A stretch of 64,000 nucleotides of DNA from the NCBI GenBank assembly GCA_021401465.1, contig JADDMT010000121.1:18064-82063 (forward strand), written 5' to 3'. Under the pieces are notes generated by a model. It was not told where the DNA came from. It was given only the letters and a program-made list of their open reading frames with translations, and searched no databases. The translations under genes and the position numbers were made by a program. This document shows, in pieces, positions 1 through 10,910 of the stretch. The number at the start of each line of letters is the position of its first letter. Positions within the stretch are counted from its first letter, which is position 1. Source of the stretch: Teratosphaeria epicoccoides (lineage: Eukaryota; Ascomycota; Dothideomycetes; Mycosphaerellales; Teratosphaeriaceae).

Positions 1-360
1 CTTCTTCATTTAGTCATGTACCTAGGCAGTAGTATGTGATATTTAACTGAATCTGTGACAGCGTTACGTGCCTTCTGTTTCTAGCCATTTTTCAGGTAGT
101 AGCGTCATGTGCCTTCTATTTCTAGTCATTTCTTAGGCAGAAGCTAATAATGTGATAATGTAACGTGTGCGGTTAGCGACTATGTAGAGCACATGACCTA
201 TAGCTACTAAAATACAAAAGAAGCTTAGTCCTTCAAACTTCTTTCTTTTAAACAACTACCTTATCTAGTACTTAGCTTCTTCTTTAGCATCTGTATAGAT
301 ACTAGCATACTGACAATACTATAGCATGTAAGCATTATATGCTTGTATAACGAGACTACG
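1..360 (+). repeat. Left terminal inverted repeat of the Plavaka-type element
   Basis: Reverse-complement match to 40771..41132 over its whole length, with scattered CA/TA-type differences. It ends at the shared AGACTA(C/T)G near base 360. It contains two tandem 41-bp repeats (61..142). The true outer end lies left of base 1. Confidence 0.75.
61..142 (+). repeat. Two tandem 41-bp subterminal repeats
   Basis: Units 61..101 and 102..142 share the core GTGCCTTCTRTTTCTAGYCA. The mirror pair lies at 40989..41029 and 41030..41070 on the other strand. Subterminal repeats of this kind are typical transposase-binding sites in CACTA-like transposons; that role is inferred. Confidence 0.7.
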
Positions 361-675
361 TCACGAAAATCAAGGCCCTAAGTAGACTAAGTAACTTATG
401 TTACTTAGCTTACTTACCTACTCGTCTGACTTAGCCTGCTTGTATGTACCCCTAAGAAACTCGGCCCCTCCTAAGCTACTCGTGTCGCGGACGCGAGTAG
501 CTTAGAGTGCAAGAGTACTATTAGTAAGTAACTTACTCCTAGTAGTATACTAGTAGCAAGTAGCTTGGGCACGCAAGCCGAGCTACTTAAATCAAAACAA
601 TTTGCATGTAATAGACGTTAAAGTCATGATTTTAGTTAATACTACAAATCTTGTTATTGTCATACTATGCTCTTT
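361..675. other. Non-coding interior next to the left terminal repeat
   Basis: I see no gene here. The stretch is rich in short TAG/CTA-containing inverted motifs (AAGTAACTTA and similar) and ends in the TCTTT target copy of the solo LTR. Confidence 0.4.
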
Positions 676-1116
676 TGTCATGAGTGTTAGGAGTACTACG
701 GGTTTTAGGATCATGAGGGTCCTAAGTGCTATGAGTCATAGGCATAGTCATAGGAGAAAGGATCTGTCACGTGAGGATAGATCCCCGGATCTGTAGGGTT
801 AGTCTATAGATCTACAGGCCTACAAGGAAGAAGGGATTTGTCATAGGATGACAGACCCTTAGATCTATAGGGTTAGTCTATAGATCTACAGACATAGATC
901 TGTCGGGTCTGTCGACAGATCTAACAGAGCTGCTCTGTCTCTCTAGTATATAGGGATAGCTTTAGGACAGGTAGTTAGGAGCTTCGTGCTTAATTTAATT
1001 CCCTTTCCCTAGGGGATAGTTAGTTACAAGGTTAACTGCTATTGTCGATATTCTTCACAGCTCTGCGAGTCTAACACCTAGTCACCTTCCTGCTATTAGT
1101 ACCTACCCTTATGACA
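676..1116 (+). mobile_element. Solo LTR of retroelement family A
   Basis: It begins TGTCATGAGTG and ends CTTATGACA like every family A LTR. It is flanked by the perfect 5-bp duplication TCTTT (671..675 and 1117..1121). At 441 bp it is shorter than the 471- and 490-bp LTRs because one internal block around the GGAGTACTATGAGT motif is missing. It has no internal region, so it is the product of LTR-LTR recombination. The LTR palindromes and the TATATA box are retained. Confidence 0.93.
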
Positions 1117-2099
1117 TCTTTTACTATTAACACTAAATCTGACGTATAACGTAGGTCAAGCAGATTTGCTAACACTAAACACATATACAGCTTAAACGCA
1201 GCTTTTACAACGCCTCTTAAATTTAAGCAAGCTGCTATATCTGACTTGCGCCTTATGCCTGAAGACCTTAATCAGTATAGCTAGTAACAAATGCATAGCT
1301 ACTACATACTATCTACACATCCTGTATTAGCTCTTACACATGACTCTTTTACTCGCTCTTATCCTCTATTCCGTTCTACTAGCTTACCTTCACTACTAAC
1401 GACTCTCCTAAAGCGCTACTATTTCGCCCCTCCTGTAGCTTCTTAAAGGTCGCATCATCAAAGACCTTGTCGCTATAGCCCTTAATCTGCTCTAATAAGG
1501 TCGAGTCCGTGAATGCTATGTGCTACTACAACTGACTATCCCTTAACTTAGTGTCGCTAAGCGCATCCTCTACCTTCTCTACAACGTTCGACTAGTTGCT
1601 TATAAGGTCACACTAATCGAGCAGAGTGCATGCTATGCTACATTACGACCGTTAGCTAATGTATACCCCGTAGCTACTAAACTACTACTAGCACCTCCCA
1701 TTAATATCGAAGTGCTAGTAGTATGTTAGTAGCATAACGCTAGTATACTACTAGCACACTTACCTGGCATTTTTTGCCTCTACCTCTAGCAAAGCTTGGC
1801 TCCTACTATCGCCTTAGTCTTTGTTCTTCGCGGTCAAGCTTTGTGTCCTATAGCTATTATTATTAACTACGCTACTACGTAGAGTTAATAATCGTACTTA
1901 CTGTGTACCCGCTCTAGTAAGTCTTTGCGTTTCGCCTCTCGCTAGAGCTACGCTAGTGTTTATCTGTTATTAGTATAGTTTAGTCAATATATGAGTCCCC
2001 TTGCCTATACCGCTTGTCTATACTAGTCACGATTAACCGCCTACTCCGTAGCTTAGGCCTCTCGCTACTTCCGCCTCGTTAGCGATAGCTAGCCCTCAC
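1117..2099. other. Transposon interior without a confident gene
   Basis: No convincing reading frame on either strand. Holds copies of the dispersed palindromic motif GCTAGTAGTATACTACTAGC or its halves around 1684..1694, 1711..1726 and 1740..1756. Confidence 0.4.
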
Positions 2100-4100
2100 G
2101 ACGCGCTAAGGCTACTAACCTTTCATCTTGCGTGTGTCTAGGTCGGGGCTTATTAACTATAGTAGCTTTCGTACTAGACAAGTACATGTTAGCAATCATG
2201 GCTATAATGTCAGATGAGAAACTAACCTCGTTGTCATGACACTGTCGTGTAGTGTGTCCTGCGTTAATAGCTCCTCTAGTCCCTACATCGGCTAGTCGTT
2301 ACCATCATAATTGCTTGCCTTACTGCCATAGTTACTAACATTTGCCCTTTTGCCGTTATGGCCCTCGCTCCCTCTGTTAGTGTCCGCTTAAACATCCGCT
2401 ACATGCTTGCGAACGCCTACTATTAATAACATTAAGGCCTGGCTTGATCCTCGTGTCAGGCTGACACTACGCTAACCTAATAATTACGTACGACCTAGTA
2501 GAAGTTAGCACAGGCCCTCTTGACAATGTCTCCTACGTACTATTCTCACGTAGCGCCTTTTGCCTCCGCAAGTCCTCATATTCCCTCTCTAAGCCTGTCA
2601 TGCCGCGATCCTTCTTAATAGCTAGGGCCGCCTACACTAGTAGTGCTGTCTTGCCTTCGTCCTCCCCCCCTAATATACGTGCCGTGATAGTCGCCATGAT
2701 AACCTCTTGTCTGTTAGCATCGAGCTCTTCCTAATACTTTTTCTTCTCCTCGAAGATATCATTGATATCGATACCGCTAACTAGAACCTATCTCGTCTTG
2801 CTAGCCTTCGTCTTAAACTCTAAAGGGCCATTTCTGATCTAGGCTAGTAGGTATGTAATAGTAGCATACACGCTATTTAACATGAAAGCGTTTACCTCAC
2901 GTGACTCTAAAGGATTCCATGCTAGTTTCTAATTAGACTAGAAGAACACCTTCTTTATACAAAAGATTACAAGCGGGCTTAGAAACCTCCGGTCCTGTAA
3001 CATGTTAGCGCTTTCGACGACATCTAAGCCTTCTCTCCTTACCTCTTCTTCGTTCTTACATTCGAATCTGCTTTCTATTAACATGTCCGCGGCCTAGTCC
3101 TTTAAACCCTGCTTATCGTCTACCTTGCTAGACTATGCAAGTATAGCTTCTCTGACCCTATTCGTGTAGTTGTTACGACACTAACGTAACCTCTGCCTTA
3201 TCTACGCCCCTAATATTAGCACCTCCTCATAGGACCTACGCAGGTACTTATAGTATCCAAATCTACGTCATCTAGCCTCGAGCTAACTCGACCTTTCATC
3301 CCTAGCATATCACGCGCTACGAGCTACTAGTCTATTACAATACGCTTACAACTTAGCTAGTAAGTAGGAGCTGTAGGGTATAGCACAGAAATGCCCTTCC
3401 GCTCTTATGAAGCGTCTATCTACAAGAGTTCTTAGACTTTAACGAGCAAAGGCTCGATTAACTTGTCTTTATACACAGGAGGGCTACTACGTATATCTTC
3501 GCTGCTAGAGTAGTCGTATCCTTAGTCGGAGTTTGTAGTCTAGCTGCTATTATGGCCTCGACAGCTACTCGACTAGCTCCCGGACTGACTTTAACTACTA
3601 CTATCGCCCTAGCAGCTACAAGACTCGCTATTGCAGTAGTTTTGACTGCTGCTGTCGCTCCCATGATTAGTAGGTCGGCTGTTGTAACAGCCTCGACAGA
3701 TGCTTAGCTACTATGTCTTTACCCTGTTACTCTTAGGTTTGCTACTATCTCGTCGCGCGTCGCGAGACAATAACCGAGGCCTCTTGTACGGCTAATTCCG
3801 CCTTAGCGGTAAGGATAACCGCTTATGCGTCTAGTCTCTTCGTGACTAGTACGTCGTTGTCTGTATGCATGTTAGCATAGCTACTATATGCGGGTAGCTT
3901 CTTACATTAGTCGCCTTTATATAGGCTTTAGGCACTATAAAATCCTCATGCTCCTAGTTAGCTATCTCCTTATTACTGTCGTCTACACTATCGCCATTGT
4001 TACTTAGCAGGTCTTCTAAATCATTCGCTAGATCGTAATTCGAACCGCGGCTAGATGACGCGGAACGTGACCTCTGTTGTCTGTCTTTCTTCAAAGGCAT
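2100..4100 (-). pseudogene. Unknown cargo gene of the Plavaka-type element
   Basis: An ATG at 4100 on the - strand opens a Ser/Arg-rich start (MPLKKDRQQRSRSASSSRG) followed by an acidic stretch. Further down come stretches with protein-like composition, among them RFECKNEEEVRREGLDVVES, FMLNSVYATITYLL and a charged helix near 2560..2790. The frame changes at least once near 3.8 kb and carries TAG codons at Gln/Trp-like positions. I do not recognise the family. The 3' end is a guess; coding character fades near 2.1 kb. It could be more than one gene. Confidence 0.35.
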
Positions 4101-5374
4101 GATTAAAGACAGACGCGACTTAAAGGATTAGCAGAGAACAGAGCGTAGTATATCCTTCTTAGTTATGTAGGTCTAGTAGCATTTTAGTAAAGGATAATAT
4201 ACTACATGTAAATATGCACATACTACGAGTTACCGTCTAATGTAGCTACGTAGAGTCTATTAATACAGAAGAAAGAGAGGACGCGATGTTTATAGTATCT
4301 TGTAACACGCAAGTGTCATCTAAATTCGGCTACCCCTGAAACTACAGCGGCGGTACTTTTAGCTTGCTAGTAGTATGCTATTAAAATACCGCTAGTAGAA
4401 GTAGCCTCGGTTAGCATTAATTCTTCATTTATAGCTAGTATAGGTACTACGAAACATCCGCGCTATATAGCACGTCCGCCTATACGACACAGCTAGACTA
4501 CTACTACTACGAAGCGCCCGCCGAAAGCACTAGTCGTGTGTAAAACACATCGATAGGTATACTAGCATTCTACGCGATCTATACACTAAAAAGCCAAGTT
4601 AACAGTCCTTAGTCGATACACTAGACACAAGTAGTAGTATACCTATTAAGAGCCTACCCTATTCTCTAGTCTCTATCCGACAATCCTACACCCTATATAA
4701 CCGTTAGTAGTCTCCGAGAGTGATGTAGACAATCCCTTAGGCTAGCCGACACCTATCCCTAGCCGTAGCATCTTAGACATTAACTAGCGTAAGATCCGCG
4801 CACAAGACTATCTTCTTAATCGATAGGACTAGTATAACGACTGTCTGCGTCGATATTAACGTAGGCACGCCGACCTCATTTCTACTAACGGCGAGTCGAG
4901 CCCTATATACATACTCCGACCCGCGGCAGTTAAAGCGCCCGCATGTGCTCGCGCGCCTATAGATGCCTACATGTAGTCTCTATCGAGATAGAGCCTAAAA
5001 GCATAGTCGAAGTAGGCATGCCTACAGTCTCTGTCGCAGAGTTCCGACATCTTGCTTTAAGAGTGCTTATGCTAGAAGGTCTAGTGACGAGCCTGCGCGC
5101 TCATAATTCGGCACCTAGTAGAGGGTAACTATAAGATATAAGCCTAAGTAGTGTTACATTAGAGGTAGTTACTCTGTAGTAGATCCTGCGTATATAGTAG
5201 TAAGAGTAGTTCTACATGCGAGAGAATATCCTGTACGTATTATTCTAAAGGCCTTCGAGCCGCGTTTAAACTATAACAGCCATACTACTTTCATGTTAAC
5301 CCCGGGTAATTGTCGACTTCTAGACTGTCCGCTGCTAATAGTTTAATGATATCTTGTATAGTAGATGCCGAAAA
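4101..5374. other. Interior region with only weak coding traces
   Basis: The + strand from about 4850 to 5128 shows two adjacent open stretches in different frames (ending in RAHNSAPSRG), perhaps the tail of another decayed gene, but I cannot support a product. A half-copy of the dispersed GCTAGTAGTATACTA motif lies near 4366..4396. Otherwise nothing recognised. Confidence 0.25.
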
Positions 5375-5840
5375 CTAACCTCCCCTGCTTGTGTCTACAA
5401 CGCCTCTACTATCGCCAGGAATTTAAGTTGTAATTCCTTGCTACTACTAAAGAAGGCGCTTGTTTCCTAGAACATGCGCTCCTTCGCTGCTATTAACTGC
5501 GCAACTCGGCCAAGTAGGCCAAGCTACTCTATCTGTTCTTCTAACGTAGCGTATAGGCGTAGGTAATCGTCATGTCAAAGTATAAGGCCTGCTTTAATCG
5601 TGCCTATACTCTACTACTATAGCGCCTTAGGTTTGTGAATCGTGCCGCGCTAGGTCTTAGAGGTTCTTGTCGAGGAAACACGCACACTCATCGTTTAGGC
5701 TATGCCTATATTATGTCTGTTTAAATTGCAGATGTTAGGATTACTTAAAACACGCGTTATTTATACTCGTTAGTCCCTTAGCTGACTTCAGATAAAAGAT
5801 GCGGCAGACCCTTCCGCACTTTTCGCACCTTATTGCTATA
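5375..5840 (-). pseudogene. Possible Cys-motif / coiled-coil gene fragment
   Basis: Reading the - strand, a CEKCGRVCRIF stretch (near 5800..5820) is followed after a frame change by a leucine-rich helix (YDDYLRLYATLEEQIE, near 5540..5575) and then KELQLKFLAIVEAL near 5400. The order of a CxxC cluster followed by a helix recalls the antisense genes of the LTR elements in this window. TAG codons interrupt it at Gln/Trp-like positions. Ends and gene identity are uncertain, and a chance assembly of open stretches is possible. Confidence 0.22.
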
Positions 5841-7564
5841 GCCGTAGCCGTCATATATGCGACGCTACTTTGTCTATCTTCTAGTCTGCTACGACACTAT
5901 CTACAGCAGGCATGATCTAGACGCTAGGGTCCTAATGATTATAGCACTTAAGACATGCATATAGGAACAGGATACTCGAGCCTATGCGTACAAGGCAAGA
6001 GGATTAGCAGAAGCTATATCCTTGCCTAAACTACAAGCTGCCCTTGTCGCTATTATGGGGTTCTCCTCATAGATGACGACTCGGTAGTGTCAAAGAACAC
6101 GTTCGTGCTATAGCTAACTAGGCATGTGTTAGTAATAACTAGTGCTATGGCTAATCAAGCATTTCAAAGGATCCTATTAATCGGCCTAAGACGTAGGCCT
6201 GAAGCACGTTAAGTTTCGCTTCCTCCGCTAGCTAAGAATGCATCGTATGTTAGGCCTCAAGAAGGGTTATCGCAGACGGCTCTATTCTGGCATCCCTGTC
6301 TCGTTAATGCACCGCTCTTAAGAGTTAGGAGGGTAGTAGTAGATATGCACAAACATGAGCTATTCGTGATCATTACTCGACAAGCTAGCGCCTACGTAAG
6401 AGCATTAGTATTCAAGTTTCGTAACTCGCCGAGGCTGTATTTAGTGTCTAAGAGATATTCAGGGCTAAGGTTCCAGGCTAAGTATCGCGACAACAAGGCC
6501 GCGAATCCCGTATCCGCTATAGATGAGGACTAAGTCACTATAGTGTACCTCTAGGAGTATTCCTGCCTAGTCGATTATAATCGCCTTGTGATACATGGGC
6601 GATTACACACGAATAGGGACTTAGTAACAGAAGAGCTCCCTAAAGAAGACCTTTTCGTCTAAGCATAGGGCGATCGCTACCTAGCTTTAGTTAGGTGCTA
6701 CGGATAGGTATCTTAGGAGCCATGGCTGTCTTCACTTCACCTATTCTGTTTTCACTGCTATTATCATCAATTAATGATAGTGTTACACATGTAACAACTA
6801 GTAGCAAACGTTAGATGATATAGTCCTCATGATGCTATTACCTACATTACTACTATAAAAAAATCGCCTTCGCTATCTAATCCTTTTAACATCGCTTTGA
6901 CATCCTTGCTAACAAGCTCTAGCGCTACTGTCGCGAGGGTAAAGCTACACTTCTACGCGTATGCCTCGCATACTTCCGGATGTGTCCGCTTAACCTGTAG
7001 TTATGAAATAACGGCAGTACGCCTACTACATGCCGCTAGCATGCTGTCAGTTAATTAGGCTAGCTACATAGGGTAAGTACTAAAGTCGCTCCCTAGTGCT
7101 TCCGCTAATCAGGCTTATTAGTAGTACCTTACAGAGAATCCCTACACGTATGTAACTACTATTAGTATACTACTAGTAATCGAGGGGCAGTTTAGCGGCA
7201 CTACTCGTTGCTTGTAGGTACCTCCTAGCCGCTTAGTTACTATCCGTACTATCGACCCTACTAAACAAACAAACAGGTTAATGTTTACAACTATAGGACA
7301 GATAATCGCATACTAGTACTATGCTAATATCGACACTACTAGTTCTACCTTCACGATTCGGCCGTAATTAGTCGTATAGTCGCTTTAATAGTCTCTTAAA
7401 AGCGCTAACAAGCTAACTAGTAGAGACCCGAGACCTAGACGAAAGAGTAGCTTAAACACCGCCTAGTCTAAACGGATTTCATAGTGTAGGCAGGCAATTT
7501 CGCTCCGTCGTATTTTGGATAGGACTCTCAAGACACTTAGGACGCGAGTAATATCATTTAAAAC
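5841..7564. other. Mostly non-coding transposon interior
   Basis: A 62-codon + strand frame at 6345..6533 (start MHKHELFVIITRQ) is free of TAG in a background full of it, but has no recognisable domain and I do not call it a gene. A palindrome of the dispersed motif family sits at 7161..7180 (ATTAGTATACTACTAGTAAT). Otherwise nothing recognised. Confidence 0.3.
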
Positions 7565-8462
7565 ATGTTAAGGGTAGAGGAATTAATCGACAAGGACAGG
7601 GAAGGCTAGCCCTACATCCCGCGTTAGTTTAGATACTAAAACCCTCTGTCCGCAAACCTGAAGAAACTAGAAGATAGGCTACGTAATGATGAAGATCCTA
7701 AGGTCGCTAAGTTGTTTAAGGGCAAACATGATTGCTCGTTAGAGGCGTAGTATATCCCTAGTCTTGACAGCGACTACGATTAGCTGCCCGCAGAAGTCGA
7801 TAAGAGCAAGTTTCGGTTAGCATTATAGTAGTACATTGCTAGCGTAGCTAAGGACATAGTAAAAAAGAAAAAAGACTATACTAAGGAGGGCTCTGTCGCT
7901 CTAGGCATAGCGGCTAATACGCGCTCTGTCATACTATCGACTAAATCAGTAGGATTAAAGCGTACTTTTTCGCATGACTCGTAGGCTTTAGCATAGACAC
8001 CGAACAGGATGTTTAAGGAGTTCGCGTTCTTAAAGGCTAGCACTAATGCTAGTCGATTAGATCAAGATGTAGAAATGCGCGACATAGAGCATGTCTAGAA
8101 ACTATCTTTCCTTGAAGTTAGCATCTACCTGTATATAGTCAGCTATACTAAGGACTAGTCGAGGCTGCTTCTAAATGCGGTGCCTCTCGAAATTAGCCTG
8201 ATACGGAATTCAAACTCCGACTGTCTCGAACTGCGCATAGTCGCAGAATAATAGACAACTAACAAACACTGTTTTCGCTACTAGTTTACAGTAACTAGAG
8301 ATTTGTCATAGTAGCGTAAGAGGGAATCGGACGTCATGTTAATCAGCGCGTTAAGGTAATTGCATGCGGCTATGCCTGATTATGGCGGCGCTTATCTAAT
8401 CGCGGTCTTTACGGCTAAGTGCGAGGGTAACGACAGACTTATGCGGTCAATTGCGCCATGTT
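7565..8462 (+). pseudogene. Helicase-like cargo gene, 5' part (interrupted by element A1)
   Basis: An ATG at 7565 starts a frame that stays in phase for about 299 codons to the A1 insertion point, broken only by TAG/TAA at Gln/Trp-like positions. It includes a Lys/Asp/Glu-rich N-terminus (LEDRLRNDEDPKVAKLFKG), a basic patch (KDIVKKKKDYTKEG) and a stretch ending YGGAYLIAVFTAKCEGNDRL. A1 inserted at ATGTT; the reading frame resumes at 15481. No domain is recognised in this N-terminal part. The link to the helicase half rests on continuity of strand and frame across the insertion. Confidence 0.5.
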
Positions 8463-8952
8463 TGTCATGAGTGTCAGGAGTACTGTCCGGAGTACTATAG
8501 GATACAGGATCATGTGGGTCCTGAGTGCTATGAGTCATAGTACTGTCATAGGAGTACTATGAGTCATAGGCACAGTCATAGAAGAAAGGATCTGTCACGT
8601 GAGGACAGATCCCCGGATCTATAGGGTTAGTCTACAGATCTATGGGCTTACAAGGAAGAAGGGATCTGTCACGTGATGACAGACCCTTAGATCTGTAGGG
8701 TTAGTCTACAGATCTACAGACACGGATCTGTTAGGTCTGTCGACAGATCTAACAGAGCTGCTCTGTCGCTCTCTAGTATATAGGGATGGCTTTAGGACAG
8801 GCAGTTAGGAGCTTCGTGCTCAATCTTAATTCAATCCTCTCTTGCTTAGAGGAGAGTCAGTTACAAGGTCAACTGCTATTGTCGATATTCTTCACAGCTC
8901 CCGAGTCTAACACCTGGTCACCTTCCTGCTATCGGCACCTACCCTTATGACA
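8463..8952 (+). repeat. 5' LTR of A1
   Basis: 490 bp, TG...CA ends. A TATATA box at 8777..8782 lies 39 bp before GTGCTCAA (8816..8823), which is complementary to the sequence just after the LTR. A dense set of inverted repeats built on AGATCTGT/ACAGATCT fills 8588..8755. Confidence 0.95.
8777..8782 (+). promoter_or_regulatory. TATA box of the family A LTR
   Basis: TATATA in the context CTAGTATATAGGGATG, present in almost every family A LTR of the window (A3 reads TATATAAGG). The spacing to the inferred RNA start at about 8816 is 39 bp, within a usual range. Confidence 0.55.
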
Positions 8953-8954
8953 TT

Positions 8955-8962
8955 TTGAGCAC
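8955..8962 (+). promoter_or_regulatory. Candidate self-priming primer-binding site of A1
   Basis: TTGAGCAC starts 2 bp after the LTR. It is the exact reverse complement of GTGCTCAA at 8816..8823 in the LTR. No tRNA-type site beginning TGG is visible. This matches the Tf1/sushi mode, where the RNA 5' end primes reverse transcription. Inferred from complementarity only. Confidence 0.4.
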
Positions 8963-9131
8963 TACTTCTAGGGAAGCATCAGGAGACTCGGCGAGCGCTT
9001 GACATACGCCTATGTCAAGTAGTTCTTCAACTGTTAGTTCAAGCTCTAGCGACAGTTAACCGACACCACGAGAACAAGTTGCCGCTATACCTCAAATCAC
9101 GTAGTAGCTCGAATCCATTCACCTTAGCGAG

Positions 9132-10910
9132 ATGGCTCTAGCATCCGTCGCAGGTTCAACTACCGGGAATGGACACGGCAACAACGGCTTCAAGATAGGA
9201 AGCCCTACAGAGTTCACAGGACAACGATCTCAAGTCGAGATGTTTATCCTACAATGCTAGTTAGCATTTAACGTGGATACAGAACGGTTTACGACACATC
9301 ATAAGCGAATGATGTACATTGTCTCTTACCTGAAGGGACCGGCGTTCGAGTTTATCTAGCCTCATCTAACAGATTATCTGGATCACGTCGGCAGCGCCGA
9401 AGCCAGGAAGACGACGACTAGGGAGATTCTTAACTCAGACAAGTCTTTGTTTAAGGCGTTACGCAAAGCATTCGGGCTCGGTAATGAGCAACAAGAGGCC
9501 GAAAGAGCTCTCCTAGGAATCTAGCAGAAGGGTTCCGCCACGAAGTACCGCGCGGACTTTCAGACCCTCTCTGCTCGAGTCGACTAGAATGATAACGCTT
9601 TAGCCGCTCAGTTCTACTAGGGACTAAAGGAGACGGTTAAAGATGAAATTGCCCGAGGAGATCGGCTAACGACACTCAAGGAAATGAGCGATCTCGCGAT
9701 TAGAATCGATAATCGCATCTAGGAACGACAGCAAGAACGACAACATGGAAATCGCAAGCTGGCGCAGGCTAACCATAAGGTCTAACGATCGGCACCGAAA
9801 TGGCGAAGCGATTACTACGGTCTCTAACCTATGGAGTTAGATGCGACTAAGGGGCGTCCGAGGAATAGACCCCGAGGAAAGCCGCGGAAGGGCTCTCCTC
9901 CCTAGAATGGTCTGAAGAAGCCATTCGACAAGAGTAATCTCGAGTGCCACAACTACGGAAAGAAAGGACACTTTTCCCGCGAATGTTTTGCTAAGAAGCA
10001 ACGACAAGAGCTGCCTAGGATAGAGCAGGCTCGCGCGACAACGACGGTACCTAAGCAAAAGGTCGCCGCTACTCGAGAACCGGACCATGCCGCACTTACT
10101 TGGACTGCGTGCTACGACGACGATTGTCGAATTCACAAGAGTGATAAAGATGGTTCCGGATAGTACCCTAGCCGAAACAAGGCACAGTCGATCTGTGCGC
10201 TAAGGGGTACACCTTCTAGTACGACAGTCCTGAGAGAACAGGAACTAGAAGAAGAAGAAGAAGGTTCGGACGACAACTACGAGCTTGTCGAAGCCGTCAT
10301 TCCTGATTCCGAGGAAGACGAGAGCATAGAGCGATGGGCCATGCCGCTACATGACATCGGACTCGACATTATCCGGATCATACAGAACTAGTAGGCTCAG
10401 GCTTGCCCATGGATTAATGGAGTACAACACGTCGACTAGCTTCAGTATGACGAACTAGCCGACCGTATGCGACGACACCTGAGGAGACTACCGGTCGTAG
10501 CTTAACCTCACGCGCACTAGAAAGTTGTCCAAGAAATTGTACCGTTCGGGGTAGAGTTCACGCCCTAGGGAGGCTACCTAACCCACGAAGGTATTCAGAT
10601 TCCACGAGCGCTACGACTCCGAGTCTATCATTTAAAGATGGAGTACGCAAGGAACACGCAGGAACAGCGAGGCCAAGAACGCGAACGATCTCTTAGGCCA
10701 GAAAACGGTAACGCTTACAGAAGAAGCCGAGACCGCACGATCCCTGAACTAGTCCGTGAAGACAGTTATTCGGGAAACGACGAGGTCCGCCGAAATTAGA
10801 CCCACGGACGGACCAGACAGGGCTGCAACGATGTGCCGCGATCGGCGCCAGATACGCGAACAACCTTAGAGTATGGTTGCACATCGACGAGACGCCAGCT
10901 AGGGCCTTAA
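9132..10910 (+). pseudogene. gag: Gag of A1
   Basis: Capsid/nucleocapsid polyprotein of a Ty3/gypsy element. The ATG at 9132 begins MALASVAGSTTGNGHG and the frame runs to a TAA at 10908..10910. The equivalent TAA is at 35383 in A2, so it is probably the true end. A capsid-like region (around 9180..9700) is followed by an Arg-rich stretch and a CCHC zinc knuckle at 9945..9986. In A1 the second Cys is Tyr (TAC at 9954..9956), whereas A2 and A3 keep Cys. An acidic run of Glu follows near 10250. The last 150 bp overlap pol in the -1 frame. About a dozen TAG codons sit at Gln/Trp positions, so it is inactive. Confidence 0.85.

Noticed and set aside
6345..6533. Small + strand gene of 62 codons.
   Set aside because: Open and TAG-free, but no homologous family, no copy to compare and no regulatory context; kept only as a note in the gap description.
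9837..10136. Open frame on the - strand within gag of A1, also at 34333..34611 and 43786..44001.
   Set aside because: It lies opposite the Arg-rich and zinc-knuckle part of Gag and is merely its complement. Unlike the downstream antisense genes it has no independent features.
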